Part shown: positions 43,654 through 53,456 of the stretch, piece after piece
Layout of the letters: each line of letters begins with the position of its first letter
Numbering within the stretch: position 1 is the stretch's first letter
Source: Promethearchaeota archaeon
Lineage (GTDB): Archaea; Asgardarchaeota; Lokiarchaeia; Sigynarchaeales; SOKP01
Direction of reading: 5' to 3'
NCBI GenBank assembly: GCA_019894735.1
Contig: JAGXOB010000003.1
Span: forward strand, 5,618-69,617
Length of the DNA stretch: 64,000 bases
Translations under genes and position numbers: made by a program
The notes under the pieces: model-generated
The model's input: only the letters and a program-made list of their open reading frames with translations
Told to the model about the DNA's origin: nothing
The model's database searches: none

Positions 43654-44592
43654 ATGAAGATTGAAAAATCTAGTCAAGATCTTGAAAATGAAGTTATCTT
43701 TGGCGAATTATGCATTCACTGCGGAAGTTGTAACGCTTTTTGTCCACACATGGATTTTGATAAAGAAACTGGAATAGCTTATGTAGTTGATGAATGTGCT
43801 GAAACTGTAGGACTTTGTTATAACGCATGCCCAAGAAGTTTTTTACCCGTCTCTGAAATTGAGCAAAAAATGTTCGGACAAACCAGAGTCGATCTCGCAG
43901 TAGGAGTGTATAAAGATATAATTCAGGTTAAATCTAAAAATAAGGACAATACTTTGTACAATTTAGTCTTAGCTGCGTTTGACGCTGGAGTAACAAAGCA
44001 TTTTGTTTTGAGTAAACCTCAAGAAAAGAAACTCGGTGCCGCATTTCCGGTCGTAGTCGATAGTGCTAAGGATGCAAAACAATATATTCCCACCCACCCT
44101 AATCAAAATGGGGGACCTTTAGTAACTGGAATTGGCCAAGCGTACATGGATAAGAAACGAGACATTGGGATAATCGCTAATCCATGTCATCTTCAGGGAC
44201 TCGCGAAGATACTCACAAGCGACTTTAATACGGGAGCCGAAAGAACTTCCTTAAAGATAGGCTTTGCTTGTTCATCTGGTGGAATGAAGGGTTGTATATA
44301 TTGTACTGATTATTCCGGAGAATTTTCTGATATAACTTATAGCCCATATGGTGGTCCATCTAAAGAAGAAGCATTTTTGATTATCAGGACTGATGTAGGT
44401 CAGAAAGTCGTTGATCATGCAATAAAAAATAAGTTGATCGAAGTTACAAATGAACAACCAGACCTTAGCAAAATGAAGGAGTTTCTAAATAAGAAGAGGA
44501 AAAAGAACATTCTAAAATTACTGGGTAAAGATTTGGTCACAGCAAAATATCTAAAACTTACAGTAGACGAGTTTAAAGATTTACTAGAATAA
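43654..44592 (+). CDS. Coenzyme F420 hydrogenase/dehydrogenase beta subunit-like protein (FrhB family)
   Basis: 312 residues. The N-terminal ferredoxin-type site CIHCGSCNAFCPH (about residue 25) is followed by the FrhB_N region and the FrhB_C region with IANPCHLQGLAKI, FACSSGGMKGCIYCTDYSGEFSDI and YGGPSKEEAF. Relatives bind FAD and carry electrons between F420 and iron-sulfur partners (FrhB, FpoF, FdhB). The partner is not evident: no frhA/G or fdhA is adjacent. It could serve the Mtd-linked F420 pool. It is divergent from the roadblock gene. Confidence 0.88.
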   Translation: MKIEKSSQDLENEVIFGELCIHCGSCNAFCPHMDFDKETGIAYVVDECAETVGLCYNACPRSFLPVSEIEQKMFGQTRVDLAVGVYKDIIQVKSKNKDNTLYNLVLAAFDAGVTKHFVLSKPQEKKLGAAFPVVVDSAKDAKQYIPTHPNQNGGPLVTGIGQAYMDKKRDIGIIANPCHLQGLAKILTSDFNTGAERTSLKIGFACSSGGMKGCIYCTDYSGEFSDITYSPYGGPSKEEAFLIIRTDVGQKVVDHAIKNKLIEVTNEQPDLSKMKEFLNKKRKKNILKLLGKDLVTAKYLKLTVDEFKDLLE

Positions 44593-44606
44593 AAATTTTA
44601 CACAAA

Positions 44607-45152
44607 TTATATTAATTCTCTTTTTTTCAATATTGCTTCCGTGAGCAATTCGAATACATTTTTATTGTTCTCCCCAGTTTTTGAGCTCGATTCGATAAAG
44701 TAAGGAATATCGAATTCTTTTTGAAATTCCTCGGCGTCTTTTCGTTCAACTGTCCGTCTGTAAGATGCAAGGTCTGTTTTTCCACCTACAAGGACAAATA
44801 CAGTGTCAGTATTAGTGCTCTCATTTACAATATCATACCATTCTTTGAGATTTTGAAAGCTGGTATATCTGGTAATATCATAACAAAGTATGCAACCTTG
44901 GGCGCCCCTTGCATAGTTAGGCAAGAAAAATCGAAAACGACGCTCACCAGCGAAATCCCATATCTGTAACTTCACGGAAATGTTTTCAAAATTCATATCG
45001 TATGATGCCAAGTCAGTACCAATTGTAATCTTCATCGGTACAAAGTGTCCCGTGATTAATCGCTGTATCATTGTGCTTTTTCCGACACCACCGTCTCCTA
45101 CGACAACAATCTTAAACAAATATTGATGTTTTTGATTCGTTTGTTGCGACAT
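44607..45152 (-). CDS. Rab/Ras-like small GTPase
   Basis: 181 residues with the Rab/Ras core: P-loop GDGGVGKST (19-27), switch I T43/T46 in ITIGTD, WDFAGE (65-70), and SSSKTGEN (G5). Two sites deviate. The catalytic Gln of DxAGQ is Glu (E70). The G4 motif NKxD reads G124-K125-T-D127, with Gly in place of Asn. The C-terminus (KKRELI) has no Cys, so there is no prenylation signal. Rab GTPases act as membrane switches in eukaryotes; here the protein would be cytoplasmic or bound through partners such as roadblock proteins. It converges with the FrhB-like gene. Confidence 0.93.
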   Translation of the reverse strand: MSQQTNQKHQYLFKIVVVGDGGVGKSTMIQRLITGHFVPMKITIGTDLASYDMNFENISVKLQIWDFAGERRFRFFLPNYARGAQGCILCYDITRYTSFQNLKEWYDIVNESTNTDTVFVLVGGKTDLASYRRTVERKDAEEFQKEFDIPYFIESSSKTGENNKNVFELLTEAILKKRELI

Positions 45153-45219
45153 CTCGATGAATTTATTTAAATTTTATATTTATAATAAATTAAGTTTTAA
45201 TAAACTTTTTTTCAATAAT

Positions 45220-46107
45220 TTATTCATTATTTAAATCTCGGTTATACTTCCTATTTATTTTTCCAAAATTGCGAATTATGAGATTTCGAATTTCTTCAGG
45301 TAATTCTTCATAGGAATTGATGATTTTAGTAGGTATTATGTTGTTTAAATCTTTATAGATGGTAAGGAGTAATAGACTAGTTACAAAAGGAGAAATCCAA
45401 ATAACAATAAACGGCAGAATTGAAATTTTTAATGGCAATGAATTTTCGATTCCTGTACCTGGTAAATCATACGGAAATCCTAATATTGTATTATTATCTA
45501 AAAGTAATACAAAACTAATATTTAACACGTTTAAGAGCATAAATGTAATCAAATTAACAATCGATATCAAATTGAAATGTTTTTGGTTTAGACAAGATAT
45601 TGTTTTATCTGCATTATCATTCTTAACTTTGATACTTATTTTTGCATATTTCCAGATATCGATTAGAATCCAATAAAACCCAAAAGTGAAAAAAAAGATG
45701 AAAAACAAGTTAAAAAATAAGTCATAAATTTGAATGAGCTGAGGATGATAATACGATTCAGCTCCAATCCAAAACAGTAAAACTAACTGGAGTAATGCTG
45801 TAAAATTCAACCGGTTTGCGTGCTTTTTTTCTAACCCGAGAGGGTTATAAGTAATTAGGTTACTTTCTAAATCCAAAATTATTCTATATTTATTTGAATT
45901 AATAACTCTAAAAAATAAAGAAAAGCCAAAAGTAATGATCGGAAATAGTAATAAGAAGAAGTTAGCCCAAGACTGAGATAGAATAAATAAATACAATATA
46001 ATAAATACAAACACATCCCTAAGAAGTGTTTCATTAAGTAATTCTCTTGCCTTCAAAAAACCTTTATTAGAATTATTTTCACTCATTTTTTTATTAAAAG
46101 AACGCAT
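45220..46107 (-). CDS. Multi-pass membrane protein of unknown function
   Basis: 295 residues, about six hydrophobic segments (near 33-50, 50-68, 101-118, 127-150, 178-203 and 228-250). The N-terminal ~25 residues and the C-terminal ~45 are hydrophilic and charged. No active-site motif or family was recognised. The gene is co-directed with the Rab-like GTPase downstream, about 70 bases away, so membrane and switch may be linked, but this is only context. Confidence 0.55.
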   Translation of the reverse strand: MRSFNKKMSENNSNKGFLKARELLNETLLRDVFVFIILYLFILSQSWANFFLLLFPIITFGFSLFFRVINSNKYRIILDLESNLITYNPLGLEKKHANRLNFTALLQLVLLFWIGAESYYHPQLIQIYDLFFNLFFIFFFTFGFYWILIDIWKYAKISIKVKNDNADKTISCLNQKHFNLISIVNLITFMLLNVLNISFVLLLDNNTILGFPYDLPGTGIENSLPLKISILPFIVIWISPFVTSLLLLTIYKDLNNIIPTKIINSYEELPEEIRNLIIRNFGKINRKYNRDLNNE

Positions 46108-46188
46108 TAATAAATAAACTTATATGGTCCTTACAAATATAAATTCTAAATTAAACTTATACCTATAAGAAAACTCACGATTTTTGCT

Positions 46189-48162
46189 ATGGATTATTCA
46201 AATTTCTTCCCATATGAACAATATAGGCAAGACCAAGAGAGTATTATTGTCCAAATTGAACGAGCTTCAGAAGATAAAAAGAATTCTTTATTAGCAGCTC
46301 CAAATGGTACGGGAAAGACCATAATTGCTTTAAGTGCGCTGTTGCCATTAGCTATAAAAAAAAAGTTAAAGATTATCTACCTATGCCGAACTCATGCTCA
46401 AAATACAAGAATAATAAAAGAACTTACGAAGATTTCGAATTATTTATCTGATAACAATCTTAATATCAAAGTAAACGGTCTTTCCATTAGGGGAAGGAAC
46501 GAGATGTGTCTTAATGAAATCCTCTTATCTTTAAAGCTTAATCCCCGTGAATCGATGGCAGTTTGCGGAGACTTACGGAAAAATAAGAGCTGTAAGTATT
46601 TTCTTAATTTATTAAAGAAAAAAGATATGCACGATAATCTGATTAATATAGCTCCAGATTTACTAAATAAACCCGTTGATGCTGAAGAACTAATTCATTT
46701 CTGTAAGGATCAAATGTTATGCCCGTACTTCCTAAGTAAGTTCCTTTTAAAAGAGATGAAGTTAATTATATGTAATTATCAATGGATTTTCAACCCATTT
46801 ATTCGTCAAAATTTCTTACAATTTATAGATAAAGAGCTTCGTGATTGTATATTAGTTCTTGACGAATGCCATAATGTAATTGATATGGCGACAGAAGTTA
46901 ATTCTGATAGAATAACACCCTATTCACTTAGATTGTGTTTGAAGGATTTAGAGATGTATCGTTCAACAAACGATATGCAGAGATTTGTGAAGTCACTTTT
47001 AAACCATTTAGACAAGAAGAAAAAAACCTTAAAGGATTTCGAAAAAGAAATAGATGCAGCGAAACTGCTAACTCAAGTTTATACTATGATGCGTTTTTCA
47101 ACTTTGAACGAATTTGCAAATTTTATTACAAACCTCCAAGATTTTAGCGTGTCTGTTCACGAAGAAAAATTAGCCAATGGGGAAATTTCAAGAGATTTCT
47201 TAGGATCTCTTGCGGAATTCTGGTTGAAATGGATGAAATGTTATTTATTGGAAAATTATTTCTTCTGCTATAATATTAAACAGATCAAGGGTAAATCTGC
47301 TATATCAATGGAAATCGTTGCTTTAGATCCCAGAGAAATCGCGATTCCTATACTAAGGGAGTGTTATACTAGTGTTCATCTCTCAGGAACTGTAAACCCT
47401 TTCGTTTATAACAACCTAATGGGGTTACAAAATAGTGGTAAAGGTTACAAGGGTATTGTCGCAGATTCACCTTTTCTCAAGAAGAACATAAAAGCAGTAA
47501 TTACAGAAGGAGTAGATACCCGTGGGAAGAATAGAAATGCCCCAATGTTTAAAAAGATGCTCTCTAAAATAAATGAAGTTCTGTATTGTACACCCGCGAA
47601 TGTTGGAATTTTTTGTGCTTCCTATAAAATTCTCAACGAATTAGTTAAAAATGGTATTGAATCAATAGCCATTAAGAATAACAAACAGTTATTTGTTGAG
47701 GAACCTGGGCTTTCAGCTTCAGAAAATGCCTATCTTGTAAACGATTTCAAATCAATGGCGTCTTCCAATCGAAATGGAGCTATTTTATTAGGTGTGTGTG
47801 GAGGAAGAAATTCAGAAGGAGAAGATTATCCTGGTGATCATATGAATTCAGTGATAATTGCGGGATTTCCTTATCATTTACCCACCCCTCGAGTAGAAGC
47901 AAAAATTGAATATTACGATAAAGTTTTTAATAACCAAGGGTGGAATTTTGCCTATTTGTACCCTGCGATTCAGAGAGCAAATCAAGCTTCGGGGCGTCCT
48001 ATAAGAAAAATAAAAGATAAAGGCGCTATAATTTTTATGGATTGGCGATTTGAACAAAAAGCTAAATGGATATCAGAATGGATTAGAAAAGAAATAGAAA
48101 TTATTCCAGATAAACCTAACGCTCTCCTTCAGAATTTAAATTCATTTTGGAAAACGGTATAA
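46189..48162 (+). CDS. XPD/Rad3-family superfamily 2 helicase
   Basis: 657 residues. Walker A is APNGTGKT (37-44) and the helicase II box is DECH (225-228). Between them, cysteines C107, C126, C135, C172 and C178 supply the [4Fe-4S] cluster typical of XPD/DinG/FancJ. The C-terminal lobe has GGRNSEGEDYPG and QASGRPIRKI (motifs V and VI). XPD unwinds DNA 5'-3' in nucleotide excision repair; the archaeal enzyme acts without the rest of TFIIH. It is divergent from the membrane protein. Confidence 0.92.
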   Translation: MDYSNFFPYEQYRQDQESIIVQIERASEDKKNSLLAAPNGTGKTIIALSALLPLAIKKKLKIIYLCRTHAQNTRIIKELTKISNYLSDNNLNIKVNGLSIRGRNEMCLNEILLSLKLNPRESMAVCGDLRKNKSCKYFLNLLKKKDMHDNLINIAPDLLNKPVDAEELIHFCKDQMLCPYFLSKFLLKEMKLIICNYQWIFNPFIRQNFLQFIDKELRDCILVLDECHNVIDMATEVNSDRITPYSLRLCLKDLEMYRSTNDMQRFVKSLLNHLDKKKKTLKDFEKEIDAAKLLTQVYTMMRFSTLNEFANFITNLQDFSVSVHEEKLANGEISRDFLGSLAEFWLKWMKCYLLENYFFCYNIKQIKGKSAISMEIVALDPREIAIPILRECYTSVHLSGTVNPFVYNNLMGLQNSGKGYKGIVADSPFLKKNIKAVITEGVDTRGKNRNAPMFKKMLSKINEVLYCTPANVGIFCASYKILNELVKNGIESIAIKNNKQLFVEEPGLSASENAYLVNDFKSMASSNRNGAILLGVCGGRNSEGEDYPGDHMNSVIIAGFPYHLPTPRVEAKIEYYDKVFNNQGWNFAYLYPAIQRANQASGRPIRKIKDKGAIIFMDWRFEQKAKWISEWIRKEIEIIPDKPNALLQNLNSFWKTV

Positions 48163-48198
48163 ATTTCTTTACTTAAGAAATAACTATTACTATTTTAA

Positions 48199-50004
48199 TT
48201 AATTACGATATAACTGAGCTAATTTCCTCGAAACTATGCTCCACGTGAAATTTTCCTTCACTCTTTTGTAGCAATTTTCTTTAATCGTAAAAAAGTAATT
48301 TGGGTTTAGAAGAACATGGGCTTTAACAACTTCGTCTGGAATTTGATTTGCTATATTTAGAGTGTGTACATCATAAATTGTATGATTCTCAGATGTTTTG
48401 ACTATTTGAGCAACTTCTGAGGATTTTAAGATTGAAATTAATGTTTTAACAAACTGAAAGGAATTATCTTTTTCAATAAGAAAGCCTGTACCTATTTTTG
48501 GATATAACGAAGCATCAATTATAGTTTCTTGCAAACCACCTACCTTGGTTGCTACGATAGGGATTTTGCATGCCATGGCTTCTAAAGCCATAATTCCGAA
48601 CGGTTCCCATCTAGATAAGGCACAATATACATCTGCACAAATATGCGCTAAATAAAAAATTTCTGAGGCTACTCCAAAAACTATTCTTACATTTTCGGGA
48701 TACTGTTTTACGTAATCAGAATAGATTCGTATCTCATTTAAACTATAATCTGTGGGTAATATTAGAAAAAGGAATTTTGCATTTGGGATGGCTTTCAAGA
48801 CCTCTGGGATTGCTTTAAAAATGATATCAAAGCCTTTTTGAGGTGAGATTCTTCCTGTTGTGAGAATTAACGGTCCCGAATCTGTGAATGCTTTAATATT
48901 TCCGTTTTTAATAAACGGATTTCCATTTGAAATTTCGTTTATTGCATTTAGAACGTTTTGAGAATTAATTAATGGGCTTTGATTAAGATTTCCTAGTTTA
49001 TATTTTAAAAGAAATTCCTTCATATATACTTCATTAATCTCATTCCAATAAGAGAGTTTTAAAATTTCAAGAATTTCTGATCCATGTATCTCTATTATTT
49101 TATCAAAAATATCGAAATAATCCCAATCACACCCATCCCAAACAAAATCGGCTTTAAATTTTATTAACTCATTACCACAATAAGGAATAATATCTGACAT
49201 TAAGTAGGATTGGCTTACCGTGGTTACTACATCTGAGATAATTGCTCCAATTTTTTCAACTGTAGGTATACCATGATCTGTTGGGTCTCCGTTGTTTTCT
49301 TGAGATATTAGAAATATCTCCCTTAAATTCAACATTTTGAACCCATCATTCATCAAAATCCTAATAGGTGTATCATCTACACCACATAATTTGTAAAATT
49401 CGTATTCAAATCTCGGCCAAGTTAATAAGTGTATGGTTAAAATTGAGGTAATTTCTAAGCCTTTTTTAATTAAAGCTTGTTTCATTCCTAAATAACCCAA
49501 AACTACGTGATAATCGTGAAGATGCACAATTTCGGGTAAATCTTCCCTATAATTCTCTAGGAAATGATTTGCTAAACACCTAATTCCTAAACTGAATAAC
49601 GCAATTTTTCCTCTTATTGTTGCAGGATTGTAAACTGTTCTATCATCCAAATATTTAGATGTGAAAGAATTTTCTCCAGAAAGCAATATAATATTCACGT
49701 TTTCTATACAAAGTTTATGAAAAGTGATCACACAATTCGCTTCGGTTTGCTCCAAGCCAAATAATGAAGGATTAATTTGACCAACACACTTAAAAGGTAA
49801 CTTTTCCAATTTATGTTCATTTTTTAAACTTTCAAGTTGACCATGAGAGGGCATAAATACAGTAATGTCAAACTCTTCGGCTAAGTGTTTAGCCTGATTA
49901 GCAGGCACTTCACCTAAACCTCCTACTTTAGCTACACCAGCATACTCAAATGAGAAAATCCACACTTTTTTCTTATTATTCACCAAGATAGGTCCTTTTT
50001 GCAT
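48199..50004 (-). CDS. glgA: Glycogen synthase-like glycosyltransferase (GT5)
   Basis: 601 residues. The glycogen/starch synthase signature KVGGLGEV lies at residues 26-33 in SFEYAGVAKVGGLGEVPANQ. The C-terminal lobe has GPLILTTGRISPQKGFDII and RWEPFGIMALEAMACKIP with the E-x7-E pair. GT5 enzymes extend alpha-1,4-glucan from ADP- or UDP-glucose. An insertion of ~100 residues in the middle makes it longer than bacterial GlgA (~480). With the GH57 gene at 59.7 kb and the GT4 gene it suggests polysaccharide storage. It is convergent with the XPD gene. Confidence 0.88.
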   Translation of the reverse strand: MQKGPILVNNKKKVWIFSFEYAGVAKVGGLGEVPANQAKHLAEEFDITVFMPSHGQLESLKNEHKLEKLPFKCVGQINPSLFGLEQTEANCVITFHKLCIENVNIILLSGENSFTSKYLDDRTVYNPATIRGKIALFSLGIRCLANHFLENYREDLPEIVHLHDYHVVLGYLGMKQALIKKGLEITSILTIHLLTWPRFEYEFYKLCGVDDTPIRILMNDGFKMLNLREIFLISQENNGDPTDHGIPTVEKIGAIISDVVTTVSQSYLMSDIIPYCGNELIKFKADFVWDGCDWDYFDIFDKIIEIHGSEILEILKLSYWNEINEVYMKEFLLKYKLGNLNQSPLINSQNVLNAINEISNGNPFIKNGNIKAFTDSGPLILTTGRISPQKGFDIIFKAIPEVLKAIPNAKFLFLILPTDYSLNEIRIYSDYVKQYPENVRIVFGVASEIFYLAHICADVYCALSRWEPFGIMALEAMACKIPIVATKVGGLQETIIDASLYPKIGTGFLIEKDNSFQFVKTLISILKSSEVAQIVKTSENHTIYDVHTLNIANQIPDEVVKAHVLLNPNYFFTIKENCYKRVKENFTWSIVSRKLAQLYRN

Positions 50005-50239
50005 CTAACTATATTTGTAAAGAAGAAGCTTAAGATATAATTTATTATTATAATCTATTTAAAGACATAAAATATTACGTTTATTAAAGGTTATTTAAAA
50101 CAATCTAAGTGAAATTCAATAGCAGCAAATATTAATAATATTTAAGGATTTATTTTAAGAATTATTAAATTATACAATGAAAATTAATTAGTTTTATACG
50201 AAATTAAATAAAAAGAACTATTTTGTCTGAGGAAGTAAA

Positions 50240-51448
50240 ATGTGCGATACATTAGTAGCATTAGGCAATTCAACTGAAGACAGAAATGTAATTTTTGGAA
50301 AAAATAGTGATAGACCTCAAGCTGAAGCTCAATTAATAACTTATAATCCTAGAACACAGTATCAAAAAGGAGAAAAAGTTAGTTGTACTTACATAACTAT
50401 TCCACAAGTAATTGAAACTGCAGCAGTGTATATGAGCCAGCCTTTTTGGATGTTTGGTTGTGAAATGGGTTCCAATGAATATGGTGTAGCTATAGGGAAT
50501 GAAGCAGTGTATTCGAAAGAAAAATATCACGAATCCGGGCTATTAGGGATGGATTTGCTCCGATTAGGTCTAGAACGAGGAAAATCTGCAAAAGAAGCCC
50601 TAAGTGTAATTACTGATCTATTAGAAAAATATGGGCAAGGTGGTAGTTGCGCTTATGATCAACAAGGTTGGATTTATCACAATTCCTATTTAATTGCAGA
50701 TAACAGTGAAGCTTATGTATTGGAAACAGCCGATAGATGGTGGATAGTTGAAATGGTTAAAGAAATAAGATCAATTTCTAACAATTTATCCATTAGAGGT
50801 AAGGGAGATATGAGACGTAAAGGTATTATTGAACACGCAATCGATAAAGGATATTGTAAAGACGATGATGATTTTGATTTTGCGATTATTTTTTCAGATC
50901 CACAGATTCCGAACAGCTTCCCTTCAAATTCACGAGATGGTTGTACTTCTTTTATGTTAAAAGAAAATAAAAATAAAATAAACCCTTCTAAAATGATGAC
51001 ATTTTTACGAGAACACGATGTAGGAATTTGTATGCACGGCTCATTTCAATCAACAAGCTCTCAAGTGTCACACCTTAAAAAAGACTCTACTAAATCTGTG
51101 CACTGGTTTACGGGAGGATCTCTTCCATGTTTAAATATCTTCAAACCATACTCTTTTCCGTTTGATCAACAAAAATTTACAGTGTTAAAACCTGGACCTT
51201 ATGCCGAACAAGATCCAAAATGGTTTTGGTCAAGACATAAAGATTTTATAAGACCATATAAAAAACGCTCAACTAAGCCTGAGAAACAAGTTTATCTCGA
51301 CCGTCTAAAGGAAACTGAGAAAATTTTGATAGCAGAAGAGAAAGAAATTAGTACCCAAGCACCTTCTCTTTCAGAAAATGAGTATATGAAAAAATATCTT
51401 GATCTTAATAGAAAATCATGGGATTTAGCAGAAGAATTGATTAAATAA
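50240..51448 (+). CDS. C69-family peptidase, secernin-like
   Basis: 402 residues. The N-terminal MCDTLVALGNSTEDRNVIFGKNSDRP places a Cys at position 2, the nucleophile of the Ntn-type C69 peptidases after Met removal. Later blocks CEMGSNEYGVAIGNEAV and RDGCTSFMLKE agree with secernins. The length of ~400 equals secernin. Members are dipeptidases or related hydrolases; the mammalian secernins are linked to exocytosis, but peptidase activity is doubtful there. The ATG at 50240 follows a purine-rich GAGGAAG. It is convergent with the ceramidase-like gene. Confidence 0.87.
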   Translation: MCDTLVALGNSTEDRNVIFGKNSDRPQAEAQLITYNPRTQYQKGEKVSCTYITIPQVIETAAVYMSQPFWMFGCEMGSNEYGVAIGNEAVYSKEKYHESGLLGMDLLRLGLERGKSAKEALSVITDLLEKYGQGGSCAYDQQGWIYHNSYLIADNSEAYVLETADRWWIVEMVKEIRSISNNLSIRGKGDMRRKGIIEHAIDKGYCKDDDDFDFAIIFSDPQIPNSFPSNSRDGCTSFMLKENKNKINPSKMMTFLREHDVGICMHGSFQSTSSQVSHLKKDSTKSVHWFTGGSLPCLNIFKPYSFPFDQQKFTVLKPGPYAEQDPKWFWSRHKDFIRPYKKRSTKPEKQVYLDRLKETEKILIAEEKEISTQAPSLSENEYMKKYLDLNRKSWDLAEELIK

Positions 51449-51473
51449 GAATTTTTATAACAACATTAAATTT

Positions 51474-52853
51474 CTATTTTATTTCATTTAGAAATTTTTT
51501 TGTGCCAACCTCTATATAGGAACCCCCTAGAGGACTAAAACACATAAAAGGTTCATACCCTCCCTCATTGATGTAAATTTCTAAGGGAAATAAGTAACCT
51601 ATCCAATCTTGAGAATTTTGGAAAATAAGTGTATTCTCCTCTGAAGTTGGGGCTTTTTGTATTATATTTCTCCCAATTACCTCAAATAATTCTCCTGGAA
51701 TCGTAATTATACCGTAACTATTACCATTACTAACCGTTAATTTTATAAATTGAACTATAGTCTTTCCGTAATTCTTTAAATGTTTCCGTTCTATTGTGAA
51801 GAAAGGGAAATTAACGTATTTATTCTCAAACTTCGCAAGCTTAAACAAGAAATATTTTTTTATCACCCACTTTGCTTTATTTGAAAACCACACTTTCGAG
51901 TAATATTTAGCATCTTTTTGAGGTATTGAAAATCTCTTTGTATACACATCAATATCAACATTTAAAGAGTATTGTTCCCCGGGTATAGAATTTGCTAATT
52001 TTAAGGCTTCTTTACCAATTGTATACCCAATTTTTTTTGTATGTTCATAAGTTCCCAACTGGTCATAAGTAAGGTTTTTATCCTTATTTATTTTTTCCAA
52101 ATTTGTTCCCGATGTTGTTATAGGATTCAAATCTCCTGAGGGACCATTGAAATAAATTGATTTGATTTTACTATTTGTTAAATCGTCAATTTTCTGAATT
52201 ATACGGCCAGGGAAATCGGCGGATAATTTATTATTCTTGTAAGATAATGTAGTAGGGTGGCAAGCGTAATTTATTAAAAAACCTAATAATTCATTTTTTT
52301 CTATACTTTTAAAAGCAATTATTCCTAAATGCGGAAAAGTCTTTCTAGAGGGGTGTCTTCTATTAAGCACTATATCAGGATTAAATTTTTCCTTTTTCCA
52401 AGCGATTTTACACGGCTCTAAATCTTCAAATAATGTCCCAACCATTCTTTCTATTCTATTAGTCATCCAAACAATAAAATCGTCGTTTTTATTATCAGCA
52501 AATATAACTCCTTTTATAAAAGCCAATGTTCCACCTGGGTAATAGAATTCACCCGTAAGATCAAAAGAAGAGTGGGTATGAGTAGCGTGTATAATTATCG
52601 CATCTGATTTTAAAAGCTTAAATTTTGAAATTAGCTTATTTTTTATATACTCTACTATTGAAAATGGTAATTTCAAAATATCAACTGAAATCAAAAGCAA
52701 GTTAGACTTTTTATTATCATGAGTTATTAATACACCATACGCATGAATATCGTCTAACTTTCCTAAACATGGGTCTTTACGAGCATAACCCGCCATAGGT
52801 TTACCTATGTAATCCTTTGGTGTAATACTTATTTTATCAAACGCAACATACAT
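51474..52853 (-). CDS. Neutral ceramidase-like hydrolase
   Basis: 459 residues. It starts YVAFDKISITPKDYIGKPMAGY, typical of the neutral/alkaline non-lysosomal ceramidase N-terminal domain. The zinc-binding motifs are HATHTHSS (about residue 89), NYACHPTTL (near 202) and NGPSGDLNP (near 238). No signal peptide is seen and the C-terminal domain is shorter than in bacterial neutral ceramidases (~650). The true substrate in archaea, which lack typical sphingolipids, is unknown; an amide of a lipid or sugar is possible. It faces the C69 gene convergently. Confidence 0.85.
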   Translation of the reverse strand: MYVAFDKISITPKDYIGKPMAGYARKDPCLGKLDDIHAYGVLITHDNKKSNLLLISVDILKLPFSIVEYIKNKLISKFKLLKSDAIIIHATHTHSSFDLTGEFYYPGGTLAFIKGVIFADNKNDDFIVWMTNRIERMVGTLFEDLEPCKIAWKKEKFNPDIVLNRRHPSRKTFPHLGIIAFKSIEKNELLGFLINYACHPTTLSYKNNKLSADFPGRIIQKIDDLTNSKIKSIYFNGPSGDLNPITTSGTNLEKINKDKNLTYDQLGTYEHTKKIGYTIGKEALKLANSIPGEQYSLNVDIDVYTKRFSIPQKDAKYYSKVWFSNKAKWVIKKYFLFKLAKFENKYVNFPFFTIERKHLKNYGKTIVQFIKLTVSNGNSYGIITIPGELFEVIGRNIIQKAPTSEENTLIFQNSQDWIGYLFPLEIYINEGGYEPFMCFSPLGGSYIEVGTKKFLNEIK

Positions 52854-53004
52854 TAACCTATATTAAAGCAAAAAATATCAAAAATGTTTTCTTTTTTTAA
52901 AATATATAATTTCACATGCTCCTTTTAGGAAAACTTTTATTTTTTTATGTATTTACTATTATAATTCCTCAAGTTTAAATAGAATTTGATAAGAGTTAAT
53001 CCCG

Positions 53005-53298
53005 ATGGCACTGAACAAATTAGATATATTAGGTATGGAAGGCACGATTTCCAATTATAAGCAAGGACGTCACACTTTACACCCCAAGCATTGTATAATC
53101 GTATTTCCCAATATTAAGAATAGAAAAGACGCAAACAAATTAATCGGAAGAACAGTAGTATGGATAAGTTCTACGGGAAAAGAATTGAAAGGAACAATAA
53201 CGCGTGCTCATGGCAACAGTGGTGCCATTAGAGCCCATTTTAAAAAAGCTGGTGTACCGGGTCAAGCGCTAGGAACTAAAGTTAAAATTATTAAATAA
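53005..53298 (+). CDS. rpl35ae: Ribosomal protein eL33 (L35Ae)
   Basis: 97 residues. The blocks GTISNYKQGRHTLHPKHCI, LIGRTVVWISSTGKELKGTI and AHGNSGAIRAHFKKAGVPGQ are the L35Ae pattern. It is part of the large ribosomal subunit, shared by eukaryotes and some archaea. The gene is alone, preceded by a short AT-rich promoter region and TTTATTTTTTTATG-like DNA near 52937-52950. Confidence 0.93.
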   Translation: MALNKLDILGMEGTISNYKQGRHTLHPKHCIIVFPNIKNRKDANKLIGRTVVWISSTGKELKGTITRAHGNSGAIRAHFKKAGVPGQALGTKVKIIK

Positions 53299-53456
53299 TT
53301 AATTTTAATGTGTTCTTCTTGCTGTTTTTAAGGACTTTTTTTGTAATATTTCAATAACATACCTAAATTAATACTATCTTTTCATCTATTTTTGTTGATA
53401 AAGCGATCAAAAATTGTTCTTTTTTAATTTTAATTAAATCGGGTTAAAATGTAAAT

